Of a stretch of 64,000 nucleotides of DNA, positions 10,874 to 22,900 are shown in pieces. Each line of letters starts with the position of its first letter. Position 1 is the stretch's first letter. Origin of the DNA: Himantopus leucocephalus (lineage: Eukaryota; Chordata; Aves; Charadriiformes; Recurvirostridae); contig RSEF01000012.1 of assembly GCA_003993805.1 (NCBI GenBank), positions 239,268 through 303,267 of the forward strand, read 5' to 3'. A program made the position numbers and the translations under genes. The notes under the pieces were generated by a model. The model ran no database searches. It was not told the DNA's origin and was given only the letters and a program-made list of their open reading frames with translations.

Positions 10874-13564
10874 GTAGGGAGCCTGACTTACAGCTGCCTT
10901 GTTACAGTGGCCAAAGGAGGTGAGACTAAAGCCCATCTCCCAAATTCCAGCTGTGCAACCAGATCCAGGAGGAGGATGGTTCAGAGCAGTTCCTCCCTGA
11001 ACACACTTCTCTCTTCCACCAGAGGCTATATTCAATGGACGACTTCTCTGTGAATTTGTCTGAGTTGGGTAAAAACCAGTTCTGGCCTCTACAACAGCTA
11101 GCGGCACGCGGTTGCACAATCCCACCGTATGTGAAAACACACAGTTAGTTAAACTGCAGATACTGCCCTGTGTTGAGCAAACCACACCCCAAGACCTTGT
11201 TTATAACAAGATGGGAGGGACCACATTTGAAAACTGTTTCATGGCAACTGAAATCGTAATTAGCATAGCTATCTTCATATGTTGCAAGATAATTTCTTTT
11301 CCGGAGGGGGTGGATGTTTTAGTATATGTAAATAACAAATTAAAATGAAGGGCTCGTTACTGGCTTTCTCACTAGCTGCGATTTGGTAGACAAACTTGGA
11401 TAACGTGCATTCTTGAGCTGTTGCTGCAAATTAAAATATAAAAAGGCAAAGGGGTTTCGGAAAAGAATCTTCTGCTGCTTTGTGGTTCCCACGTCATCCT
11501 TTTCAAAGGGAAAAGTCACAACTGCGTGACTTCTTGAGCTGGGCATGAACTAAGCAACCAGTTCAGTGTAGCGAAGGCAATGGTACGGTCCTTCAGTTCT
11601 CAAGCACGGCTGAGAGCAAAAGTGTCAGCACAGCAACCTTTATGGTATTAGGTGTAATTATAGGCTGCCGTTCTTTGTCAGAACATGAGGAAAAATCCAA
11701 TATTTACTACTGAGGATAGATGGAGAAGCAAGAGCTTTTTTTGAGTGTGTGTGTGCAGAGGGTGGGCCAAGTCCTGCCCTCTTAAACAGGCTGATCTGAA
11801 AGGTGTCAGCACCTGCTCCTGCTCTTTGTCAGTAGATGCAAGAGAGACAGTGACCATGTAGAAAGGTCCAGAGCTGACAACACGCCAGAGCTGACTTCAG
11901 AGCTTTTTGTATTTTTAGCGTTGCTGGTGGCAGAGATACCGATAGCAGAATGATCCCAGCTCCCTTTGAGTGAGAAATGATTCACGCTCTGTAAAAATAA
12001 AGCTTGATGCAAGCAGCCCTGTATCCTCTGAAATGGGGACTGCAGCTCTTGAACTTTTAAAAGGACCTTTTTTTCCAGTTCTTTAGAAAGACTTGCAGGG
12101 TTTTACTGTTAGTTTGGATTACCTGTTTCTAGTCTGCTCTCCTGAACAGTATTTTCTGGGACACTCTCTTCTGCTCTGACCTGGCGCTAAATCTGAGCAT
12201 TAGGAGATTTTAAACTCAGATCCACTTCAGCATCCCCAGTACTGATGTGAATTGTTCTCTTCTCCACTTCAGCCAGATGTTGGTCCCGTCAATAAAGAAG
12301 CCTGTAATAGTTAATGCTGCGCTCCGACCGTTCCTCTGATGTGTAATCAGAGAGACAGCATGAGCTTGTGATACCAGAGCGTCTTGTCCCTGGCCATCTG
12401 CTCTGGGTGCTTTTTGAGGCAGAGAGAAGATCTATTTCCAGACAAGTGGCACTTGCTTTCAGTGGGAGAATCTGGATCTTTAGCAAAAGGTTTTACGTAG
12501 ACTTGAAATAAAGAAGGGGGAGGGAGCGTGAGTGGGGAAAAAATATTTTAGTAACGCTTGTGGTTTACAAGGTCTTATAATATTTCAACAAATGGCATGC
12601 GCATACCGTACAAAGGCAGCTGTAGAAATAACCTTCAGAGAGTTGATACCTCTTTTAATTAATTAATTACTTGACCTGTATAAAGGGACATTCCCAGATG
12701 CGCCAGGAGCCCGTGATTTTAGCATAAAATACTGCTACTGAGTATTTTGAAATTTCAAAGTACACCTTTGGAAGTTGTTAGTCCTATCTAAACCTTTTTC
12801 CTTGTAGCAACATATCTTATGCAAGGTCGCTCCTCTGAGGCTCCGTCTGCACAGTGGGACTGAGGTCAAGGCCTGATTTTGTCCTGCGATCTGCTGGGAT
12901 GAGGTTTGAGGAGCACAGTTCTCTCACCCAGAGTTGTGCATCCTCACCCAAACACCTTGAAAGGACTGGAGCAGCTCATTGCATTTTCAGATGCAGGGAA
13001 ATACACTCTCCTGTAAAATCAGGGCTGCTTGCGTGTTCCGTGCCCGCTCCGTAGCGCAGAGCTGCTTTGCGCGTGTTCGTGTGCAAGGCAGATGAAATGA
13101 CTCAGCTCCAGGAACTGAAATAATGATTCAACTAAAAGTTTAAACAAAAGTTGCAGGATGGCAAAAAAGCCTTGTCTGGACTTTCCACTGTTCCAACAAC
13201 TACTTATGACCTTTCATACAGTCAGATAAGTGGCTTTATCAGACAAAAACCTGAAGCAGGAACTCAGCTTGTTAACAGAATCACTTGGGTTGCAAGTGAC
13301 ATTTCTTTCCTTCCTTTACAAGCTTGATTGCCACATTTTAAATGGCAACATTTATTCTGAGAAGAGTTGACTGAGATTTTAGCCACATCGTTGATTTATG
13401 CACCAGATACCGTCAAATTGTATTTGCGTTAAGGAATGAGCCGTAAGCAGGGAACTGGAAACTGTGGCTTAAAAGGTGAATAACTTCTGGATATCTAGGG
13501 ACAGATCTTGGGTCACAGCTTAAAATGAGTATTAACAACTCCTAGAAGTCTACAGGGGTGTGTG
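10874..13564. other. Gene-free unique DNA
   Basis: No gene recognised. Small items seen: a 7-bp stem CTCTGAT/ATCAGAG with a 5-base loop at about 12332-12350; a TTAA-type repeat at 12655-12669; AT-rich DNA around 12540-12800. Opposing frames at 10865-11185 and 10814-11053 cancel each other as evidence. Confidence 0.6.

Positions 13565-13595
<31 letters not shown>
13565..13595 (+). repeat. Pyrimidine tract / poly-T
   Basis: A TTTTC-type tract runs into an uninterrupted run of 17 T (13579-13595). It is a simple low-complexity sequence and no element is attached to it. Confidence 0.85.
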
Positions 13596-13752
13596 AATTC
13601 GGTCAAGTAAAACAGGGCACAGTTGGCACTGTTGAGGACAGGACGGAGACTGGCTAATTAGTTAGGTCAGACTTGGGCATCTGCAGAACAGCGTACAGCC
13701 ATATAGAAGAGGTTTGGGTTTATAAATTGATTTACTAGATTTATTTGTTCAT

Positions 13753-13861
13753 CTGGGACTTTGAGCAACGTTATCTAGAGAGAGATATCCCTGGCTGTGG
13801 CAGGAGGGTTGGACTATGTGATCTTTAAAGGTCCCGTCCAACCCAAACCATTCTGTGATTC
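13753..13861 (+). mobile_element. CR1 LINE, 5'-truncated 3' end
   Basis: The stretch follows the CR1 3' untranslated region in order: GACTTTGAGCAACG, TATCCCTGGCTGTGGCAGG, then GGTTGGACTATGTGATC, AGGTCCCGTCCAACCC and CATTCTGTGATTC at the end. Only one terminal octamer remains. CR1 copies are usually cut at the 5' end because reverse transcription starts at the 3' end and stops early, so a piece of about 110 bp is typical. It is more complete at its 3' end than the other copies here, which suggests it is younger. It cannot move by itself. Confidence 0.93.
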
Positions 13862-14430
13862 CTCTCCATTACAGGTAGATCTTCATGAGGAGGAGGACGA
13901 TGCCAATATATGGAGTGTTTTTAGGTTCTTCAGAACTCATTTGGCCCTTTCCAAAAATCCCAAACTTTGTCAGCTGATCATTGGAATGGATTATAGTTCC
14001 TCTCTTCTGTCTCATTTAGAGAGGGGAAAACTTAAAATATACAACAAGAGGAATAAGGAAAGCAGGGAACATGGCAACCCATTACAGCTGTGCGCCTCAG
14101 GCAAACCTCAGAAAGCTCCCAAATCACAAATCTTCTTCCAAATCATACGGACATGAGCGTTTCTCAGTGAAATGGCTGTCTAGTTTGGGTGGCATGGGAG
14201 AGGGGGTTAGGCTCTAGAAACATCTATTTTCTTAGATATAATCTTGGAAATAGCTTAAAAATCCAGTTTGAGGTAGTTGCCTGTTTTGGAAAATTGCAAC
14301 ACAAGGAGCTAAAACTTAGCCAAGTTGCATGCAGTAGAGAACAGACCTGGATGCTGAAAGGTCCTGGGCAGGCCCTACCAGTAATGTAATCTGTAGCATA
14401 AAGTATGTATTATGTAAACATAACTTTTAC
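13862..14430. other. Gene-free unique DNA downstream of the CR1 piece
   Basis: A plus-strand frame runs from inside the CR1 tail (13797) to 14156, 119 codons. Its first 20 codons are CR1 untranslated sequence, so it is not a native protein start. The remainder has no recognisable domain. Confidence 0.55.
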
Positions 14431-14462
14431 TGTAATACAAAGAGAGTGTAATACACTGAGAG
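14431..14462. repeat. Two-copy tandem repeat, 16-bp unit
   Basis: TGTAATACAAAGAGAG (14431-14446) is followed directly by TGTAATACACTGAGAG (14447-14462), 14 of 16 bases alike. It is a small local duplication with no N nearby, so it is not an obvious assembly join. Confidence 0.85.
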
Positions 14463-14770
14463 TGTGCGATAGGTAGAGGGAGAACATTAAGCAGTTTCTG
14501 GTGTGTTTACTCTGGAGAAATTGCAAATGGATGTTAGAGAACCTGCTTCATGACTGCCATTTAGGTTAGCAAGCCAGGCAGATATGGATTGCTGTAGGAA
14601 ATACTGAAATGCCAAGACCCTCAGACATTTAGGCAACGTTCTTCTGAGAACCTACAGGATAAAGAAAAACAAGCAGATACCCAGACACCTTCTTTACCTA
14701 AGAATATAACTCATCAGGGCCCTAGGAAAATCAAATCAAGCTGATCACGTTGTCATCTGGGCTGTTTCAG

Positions 14771-14841
14771 CTGCACAAAGATTCCTTTAAAATACAGTTG
14801 CTTTGGCTCCACAAAGATTGCTTTAAACTGCAGTTGCTTGG
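14771..14841. repeat. Imperfect tandem duplication, about 36-bp unit
   Basis: Copy one (14771-14806) and copy two (14807-14841) share CACAAAGATT, a CTTTAAA core and CAGTTGCTT, with scattered substitutions and a 1-base length difference. The divergence points to an old duplication. It lies in an AT-rich setting without other repeats. Confidence 0.8.
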
Positions 14842-14991
14842 TTAAAATAATTTCTTTCGTATTGTCAGCATCTCCATGAACAGAAATCCATGGCCTTTCT
14901 CATTCCTTAGATCACTTCTGAGCTATTTATTTCTTCAAGAGCAGGTATTTTAGCACCATTTTGATTTCTCCGCTGTCTCTTCTGCCCGTAG

Positions 14992-15116
14992 ATCCAGCGA
15001 TGTACCTGAGCTTGTTAGTTGAGGGGTATATCTGCAAGGAGTTTCAAGACTGTGATCCTCTAGATAAGGCTCTCCTGGGGCATCCTCATGGAGAGGAAAG
15101 CCCAGTGGGTAGTGAG
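14992..15116 (+). other. Weak candidate exon
   Basis: A long pyrimidine stretch (14961-14988) ends in CCCGTAG, a good splice acceptor. At 15117 GAG is followed by GTAATT, a fair donor. The 125 bp between them are open in one frame, with residues such as YLSLLVEGYICKEF. I recognise no family, and acceptor/donor pairs like this arise often by chance. It could equally be intronic filler or an exon of a non-coding RNA. Confidence 0.12.
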
Positions 15117-17371
15117 GTAATTAAGTTTCTGCAGGGCCACTCGGAGCCGGAGCCAGGCTGGTGAGGAAACAGCAATCATTGCTTGGCTCAAGTCAGTCCC
15201 ATCAGCTCAAAGATGGTAGTTAGAATTGGTGTTACCAGAGGGAAGGTGAAATATATTGCCTTTTCTTTCACCGCACTGCCCAGTAAAAGCTGCAGTGTGA
15301 AGCTGGGAAAGCTTGCATGTCAGTCATGGTAGGTAAAGTATGAGCATTGCTTTGGGTAATTAATAAAACATCTTAAATATGATCTAAGAATAATGTAGTT
15401 CTTAAACCTCCCCATAAATGTAAAACCGCAGAAGGGGGTCTCTTCTTAAAAAGCCCTATATTCAATTATTGCGATCAATAATTGTACGAATTGCAGAGTA
15501 GACACCAGAAAAAACACTGACATATCTTAGCAGTGTCTTAGCTCCCAACCAGCCCTAGAAACACCTGTCTTCCTCTTCTCGTGTCCTGAAGCAGTTTGCA
15601 TGTTGGGGAAGACTGTCCAGGCGCCATGGCATCTTCCTGAGTGAGCAGCTGATGTTCTTGGAGTCTAAATATTGCAAAATTTGAAATAAAATCTGGGACA
15701 TTAAGTTAGAGTACATTGCACGTTCAGTACCAAAGCCACGGCCCAGCTCGGGCCGCCTGCTGGGTGGGTCCTCCCTGTCCCCAGCTGGGAAGAACAGTGA
15801 TTGCATCCAGTGCTTTTTGCAGGATGCTGGTACAGGCACGGCTCAGTGCTCTGGGGTTGCGCAGAGGGTAATCTAGGTGCAGGAGACTGAAGTCGAAGAA
15901 GCATCCAAGCTTGAACACTGCTTCTTCCCTGATGCTGATTAGGTGGCTAGCATGAAAGGTAGTTTCCTGATATGATAGCAGTTAAAGTCATATCTATGTG
16001 GTGCTCGCATAAGTAGCCAAAATAATTAGCACCGTGACTTCACAGCTCAGACAGTAACTATATAAGCTGCTTTAGCTAATGTGCTGATGTTGTGATGACA
16101 CAAATTGGCGATGTGTTTGGTGGGAAGTCTTAGGCTGACTGCTACTCAACTTGGGCTCTTCTTTGTGATCACCCTTGTTGGGCTTGAGCTCTTGCTTTTC
16201 ATTTTTCTGAGCCTGTGCTAATGGTATTGGGGAGACACTGGTATTTCGGATCCTTTCTTCATTTGGACTTAGTCATTTTGCTTTTTGTCGTCTATGGAAA
16301 CTGGTCTATTCTAACACTGTCCTGGCTAGATCTCCTTTTGAGCTGATGCTCAAACATACTTTACTGCCTTATGAGGCCAGCTAGTGAGCATTTGCCAAAC
16401 AGAAGCTGGGCAAGCCACAACGGGCTGGATTTGAATGAGCGAAGTAAAAATGGAAATTACAGGAATGTAATTTTGAATGTCTTGGTGAGTCACAATCTGT
16501 TTGTTAGCAACAGAATGCCTTTTGGAGACTGCCTGAAAACTTGGGAAGAAGAGTACAGGACATCTCGCTTCACCTTTGCTCGCACGGAGTAGACTGTTGT
16601 CCTGCTGCGAGACTTTAAAAGACATGTTGCCCAACAAGAGTTGTGCTAGCAGAGTTGAGTTCAGAAACAGGGAAGGAATTGAATATGTAGCCTTGGACCT
16701 TATGCTCCATTGTCTTTTCTAGATAGATCTGTGATATTTAAAGAGAGAGAAGGATACAGTGCTCTCTGATCTGGAAAAAGTTGTACTTCAATATTAATCT
16801 GAAAGTAGATGGGAAGAAGAACCCTTTCCAAACGAAGGTAGCTTTGTGGTTTATCGTTTAATAATCATCTTATCTTAACAGGGAGGCATAGCATGTGTGT
16901 GATGATTAATCTCTGACTCTATTTGGTTACTGAATGTTATTCATTAAAAAAATGGCTTAAAGTAAACATATTGTACTGCCTTGGACAGATTGGGAACTGT
17001 TTTGTTTGAAGACCCTATTTCCCTGGCACTTTTCAGTGATAACTATACGGAAAATATGATTTTTAAAGTATTACCTGGCAGATATGATTTTTTTTTTATC
17101 TCTGCCTCCATATCGGCCTTCTGTGCAGAAGCCCCGAGAAAACGCAACTGGCACACAGCCTGTCTCTGTGCCACTCATTGCCGCATTTGCTCTGAGCATG
17201 GTCTTCAGAGGAACTTCTGCGTAGCCACCAAGGACCGTAATTTTTTTAACATGTGCATGGTGCTCCCACCCATCCAAAGCATTTGCTTGAAGCAGTTTTG
17301 TAAATAGTGAGACTTCTGGGAGTGCAGAGAGTTTTCAGTGACCTAATGAGGAAGGAAGACACTAACGCCCT
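15117..17371. other. Gene-free unique DNA
   Basis: Nothing recognised. Minus-strand frames of 64-95 codons at 15555-15918 and 16350-16637 have no domain. A T-rich patch around 17080-17100 falls inside a chance frame. Confidence 0.6.
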
Positions 17372-17428
17372 AGGTCTGATCCTGTCATTTTTACTCATGC
17401 TCAGAGTGTTCTGTTGACTTGGAGAAAC
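17372..17428. repeat. Possible ancient sauropsid interspersed repeat
   Basis: GGTCTGATCCTGTC, TTTACTCATGCTCAGAG and TTCTGTTGACTTGG follow, in order, a phrase set I associate with an old repeat of reptile and bird genomes (GATCC, TTACTCATGCTGAG, CCATTGACTTCAATGG). It is heavily mutated and the family name is unknown to me. Confidence 0.35.
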
Positions 17429-19853
17429 CAGGAGCACAGGCATGACCGGGCCACACTGCTAATGATACTCCTCTTGGCTGTCACATTCCTTTTTGCAATG
17501 CAAGACTGAGACTTTTAGTGAATTCTTTACAAGCTGGTCCATAGTCTCAGTTAAGCAACACATCGTTTATTCATTGAGTTTATTATGATGGTTCCTAGAG
17601 ACCAAATAAGAGTAGGGCTTAGTTACAGTGGGCATCAGAGCCCCTGCCCCCTGATGAGGTTGTATAGAAGAGGAGGACAGGCAAGATGGGGAAAGGGCTG
17701 GCTGCAAGGCACTTGGTTACAGACTTAGCCCTGTTCTCGTTCAGCAATGCAACTACTTGAGTGCTATGTGAAATGGCAGCCTGATTTCTGCACTCTGTCT
17801 GTGCTAACGTGGGAGCTGTAGAGAGGAATGCTATGAAGTGTGCAAGAACATTATGTGAATGGAGAGCAGAAGATTGCTCTATTCCATATTTCCCTTTCTT
17901 CTCCTTTTTTTCTTCTTTTTTTTTCCCCCCTCCTTTCATGCCTGCCACCCTCTTCTGATGTAGCTTCTTTGTGTGTCATCTTTGGAAATCAGCTGAGCTA
18001 CCTTGGTGAAAAGGTTACTTTCAGGGTACGATGACTTAGAAACCAAGGCCAGTCCTGGTGAGCAGAGAGGCCAGATGTGGATGTGAGAGAGGCTGGTGGC
18101 TCCTGGGCTCACAGCCTTCCTGAAGGCCAGGGGAACGCGGAGGGCTGAGGTTGTCACGGGTCTGTAGTACTGTTTGTAGCTGAGTTGGTTTAATTTCTAT
18201 AGAGTGAGCACTAAGGCATGCCAGCAGTGCACGTGGGCCTTTGCGTAGGGTGGGTGAGAGAAGCTCTGGTTTTGGGAAAGCCATCCTGCTGGATCCAAGT
18301 GCAAATTTTTCACGCGCAGATACAAATCTGTACTTGACTCTGCTCTCTAGTTGGTGCGAGTCTGGATGAGCAGTAAGGATGGGAAGTGTCTACCAGCTTT
18401 ACGGTGTCCTCCTCACTCTGCTTAGTCCCATTCGAATGGGGCTTGGCGGTGCACACCACGGTGTCATGCTGGGACATGCTGCTCAGAGAGCTGGACTGCT
18501 CAATATTGCATGAGCATCTGCGGGGTTGTAACAGTCTCCAGGGGAGCTCATGTTCCTTTCATGGGACACAGTGACTGCCACGACTTGGGACCTCACGCCT
18601 TGAGCGCTTTGGAGATCCTTCTTTTGGTACCTGGGGGTGATCCTATCAGCAGATGCGGGGTCACTGTAAAAGGCTTGTTTTGTGGAGTGCTGCTTGCTTC
18701 TGCTCTCACGGCCCAGGGGTTAGGCTGTCAATGTGGTATCCACCCAGCCAAGCCTTCTTTTTCCTTCTACTTTAGAGGCATCCAAGTTCAGCTCCCTGAG
18801 GCAGAGCCCACGGACTCAGAGGTGCAAAGGTTCAACTGCGGTGAACTCTGTCCTGATTTTGGCACTCCTCCTTAAGTGTCTAAGGGCATTTGATGCATAA
18901 CCTAGGTATGCGGTAGATAGTGTTACTTCTAGCCAGATCTACACTTTACAGTTCTTCAGGGATCTGTCCTCCACCTTTGTGTGTTATGGATCCCTACAGG
19001 CTTCACACCTTTCTCAACCCGCTAGCTGTGATTTACTGTTTCTGCCTTAAAATAGCCTTCTAGTCCATGGATGCATTGTGTGCTACAGCACGTGCCTCTG
19101 GAGGTGCAGCTGGGGGTTTTTATTGTCTGCTTCCCTGCTGTTCTTGCTACAGAAACACAAAAGGACGTCCCTTGGGTACTCTGACCACAGAGCAGTGCAC
19201 TGAGCTGCTGGGACATGGCTGTTGGGATCCCCTCGGCAGCGCGGGTTGTGTCAAAGTTGTATAGAGCACCCAGTGCTCTTGTGCAGATGTTGGAGTCAAG
19301 ATTTGGGTGGGGGGCATCTTAACTACAGATTTGCCATCCTACGAACCCTACTGGAGTTTGGGAAGTTTGGCATCTCAGTATCCAGAAGGAGCTCAGACCA
19401 TTTTTTTAACAAAGTAATGGCCTTTTCTTTCAGTCTGCTGCTAATAAACTTGTAAACTAAAGAGAAAGCAGTAAATTGGGAATGGCTTCAATGGAGCCAA
19501 TGGAAATGGGCAGATGCAAAACAGGGGTGAACAAAGTTGACTTTTGAGTCCAATACTGGACCTTGAGGCTCATCTTCTTCTGGCAGGTTGGGAGGAGGTG
19601 GGTTTGCCTCCATTCCTGCTGATCTCCTGAAGAAAAGATACCATTTTCTTCTGTTTCTATGGCATCATAACACCGATCTAATTTGGAGCAGCACGTGCTA
19701 AGAAGTTATCTTTCCATGGAAATCTTGTTAAAATGCTTTTTATGGAAGTTTTCCCTATGGTTAGAGATCCTTTCAGGATTTTTCTTTTTAAGGAGCACAG
19801 TAAGTTACTGTGTGCGGTCCTCTGCAGCCTGTGCCAATGCCAGCCTGCCTGTC
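17429..19853. other. Gene-free unique DNA with a pyrimidine tract
   Basis: A nearly pure C/T tract spans 17889-17937 and explains the Phe/Ser-rich frame over it. The frame 18510-18875 (121 codons) is Cys- and Gly-rich with no domain. No repeat element is recognised. Confidence 0.6.
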
Positions 19854-19953
19854 NNNNNNNNNNNNNNNNNNNNNNNNNNNNNNNNNNNNNNNNNNNNNNN
19901 NNNNNNNNNNNNNNNNNNNNNNNNNNNNNNNNNNNNNNNNNNNNNNNNNNNNN
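19854..19953. other. Assembly gap of 100 N
   Basis: Exactly 100 N stand here, the usual placeholder for a gap of unknown size. The left flank ends GCCTGCCTGTC and the right flank starts TGCCTTTTAAATTC. No duplicated sequence is seen across it, unlike most single-N sites. Any frame running through it is meaningless. Confidence 0.98.
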
Positions 19954-22900
19954 TGCCTTTTAAATTCATTTTTTTTCTTCTGTCTATATTTTAGATCTCT
20001 CGTTTTGCGAACATTTGGGAGGGAACAAGTGATTTAGGATCTGAAGGACACCTAATTCAATACCATCCAAAATTCAGTAGCTGCCTGTTGTTGGTGCAGA
20101 TCTGGAGATGCAGCGCATGTGGTCAGAGAGATGGAACATCATGTCATGCTATGTACTTCAGCTGTCCAGGTGAGCAGCTCCCTCCAATCCCCACACCACA
20201 AGCCCTTACACTTCAGGATAATAAAACAAGACATCCGCATAGGTGGTGGTGCTTTGTCAAGAAATTGTCATCAAGAGCTGTGTCCACACAAAATATTTGA
20301 GGAATATGTAATGAAAATAAAGGGATAAAGACCTCTGAAGCCAACTGGGAAATCCAGCATGAAGGTGTGTGGGGGGGAAGGGAGCAGAGGTCAGGCACAT
20401 GGAAAGACGTGTGCTCTCCTACTTTGGAGAACAGCAAGTGTCATGTCAGCCCCGTAACAGCGAAGCAGCTTTGCTCTTGAAGGTCAGGCTGTCAAGAGCT
20501 GACTTTTTCAAACAGACCAAGATCATTTTCATGAAGTGAGCCAAACTCCTGCATGAGACCTTTTTTTTCAGTTTTGGGGTGGGGGTGGGGGGAAGCTATT
20601 TTGAAATGCTGTTTTGATTGGGTCTGTGTAATACAGCGTCCTGCTTTAGTCAACATTCATTACACCTAAGAATTAGGGACAGGAGGTGCTCTGTCCCACT
20701 GCACCCAGTGCTTCTGTAAGTGCGAGGAGCTGTGCTATTTACTGGTATTATACAAAGAGAAAACTCTATAAATATGTTTCCTTTTGATGTTATGACTATC
20801 CCTTGCTGAATGTTTGAGTGTGGGTAGTTCTGGCTACAAAATATCTCCTTGCTTACAATTTCCTTATCAAAACTAGGGGGAATCAAAACTCTCTCGTGTG
20901 CAATCGTATGGGAGCAGGTCAGCACTGCTTTCCTGCCAAGAAACATGATTTCATATGCTCCTCTTGCTTAAGATTGTCAGAGTTGTTTGGAAGTCTTAGT
21001 TCTACATTGTCTCGGGTAGATGGCTGACAAGCCAGATGTCTCCATGGTTGAACTTTTTTCATTCCTGGTTTGGCTGCTGGGTTGTTGATTACTGGTCATA
21101 TATATGTTTTTTTGTATCTTCATTTCTCTGTCAGTGAATACGAGACCAGCATTAGTGTCTCCAGTATAAAGGCTTGTAAGGGTCTTAGGGTGGAAAATGC
21201 TGGATATGACCTCAATGGTGATGCTGCCAAGTTCTGGGGTGTTTTAGAGATGCCAGTGATATGGACTGGGATGGTACAGATGTTCACCATTCGTTCCTTT
21301 GCTATCTGCTACACAACAGGAGCAGCAGGGCTTTTCTACAAAAAGAAAGTTCCCCTTTCATGTCCCCTATGTTGCTGTAGAAAATACAGAGCATCCTCTT
21401 TCACTTTTAGAATGAAATGAACCTAAATAAAGCACCGACTGTGCCATGGCCTCTAGGCTGATGGCCAGTGTCATTATCCTTTAAGGGTACATTAACAGCA
21501 ACCTTCAGCTGAGAGGTGTTGATTTGCATCTCTCCCATGAGATGCCAGAACGGGGACAAGGCTTGGATCCCTCCTGCATTGCTCGATGCTGCTGGAGCCG
21601 TCAGTGTCAATGGGGAAAAATGTTTGTTTTGCTGTTGGCCTGTCTTCTGGACAGGGATTTGGAGAGGACCCAGTAAAGGTAAATGCAAGCTACCAGACAG
21701 AAACAACTCTGAGGCTGTAGGCTTTCCAGCAGCCAGAGGATGTTAATAGATCCCCCCCTCCACTGCATGCTTTAGAGAAAGGCACAGTCTTCATAACAGG
21801 CCAAATTCACGGACTTCTATTTGCACCATAATTGTTTCTGGAAAGAAATTTCTCACTGATTAACATATGCCCAGAAGCATTCGCAATGAATAGGCCTTAT
21901 AGTTTTGTCTTCAGTGTACCGCAGACATTTGGTCGTATCTTCAGCTGGTGAAAACTGGCATCGCTTTGTTGCCTTTCCAAGTCAATTTACAATGAGTGAA
22001 GATTAGTCTTTCTGTTCTCCTTCACATGAAGGTCATGTAACTTTTGTGGCTTTGTGCAATATGTTCTTTCTAAAGAGAAATGAATGCGCAGTTGTCTTTT
22101 ATTTTGCAATGATCTTCTAAAGTACCCAGTTCAAAGATTGGGCGTGCTTGACACACTTTCCACCCATTTCTTTCAAATTAATAATCCTCTGATGCCTCTC
22201 ACATGATCTGTTGGTCCTGCGAGGGTTTCAGCTTTGATGAAGGAGTCGTCTTTGAACAACAAGGGAGGACTGGAAAATCTGGGGAACTTCTGTTTTAGAG
22301 GCTTTGATATTGTGCTGGTACTCTATCCTACTGTTAGGCTGTTTCAGTATTTCCAGTCTCAGAGGGTCATTTCATAATAGATATGGGAAGGATTCTCACT
22401 TGGCTTGTCTGCAGTTAGCTGCTTGGGGAAGACCGTAATAACTTGCCCACTAAGACTACCATTACCTTGTTTTCAACAGGATCAAAGAGTAGGATGCTTC
22501 AAAGGAACAATGTAGAAAGTTGGAGGAGAACCAGCCCCCACTGAGGAAAGGTCTTATCCTAAAGCCTCAGTAAGAGATGGGAGGCAGACATTTTTCCATC
22601 CCTCCCCTTTTTTCTCTGTGATGATTAAGAGCATCAGCTGCTACTCGCTGTGAGCAAAGGTTTAAGAATTTCTCTCACAGATAGTGGAGACATGAGTCGT
22701 TCTGCAGGCCTACCGAAATCAGGAGTCAGCTTCCTGCACAGTCAGGCTTTGAATCAGATCCTCCAGTGTGGCAGGGAAGTGGGTTGTTAGCTGGGTGTCC
22801 TCCAGACCTGCCTCCAAAGGGATCCCAAAGATGAGAGCTCAGAGCACTCTAGGAAGCTGGAAAAGTCTCAAAGCATTTGCAGGAACAAACTGACTTGAGA

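Noticed and set aside
12864..12900. Possible old repeat (AAGGCCTGATTTTGTCC)
   Set aside because: Only the first dozen bases match the phrase I know; the rest does not follow.
19683..19994. Open frames of 75-103 codons across the 100-N gap
   Set aside because: About a third of each product is unknown sequence, and the gap length is a placeholder, so the phase across it has no meaning.
20576..20592. G-quadruplex candidate
   Set aside because: Only three G runs separated by single T are present; a standard four-run motif is not met.
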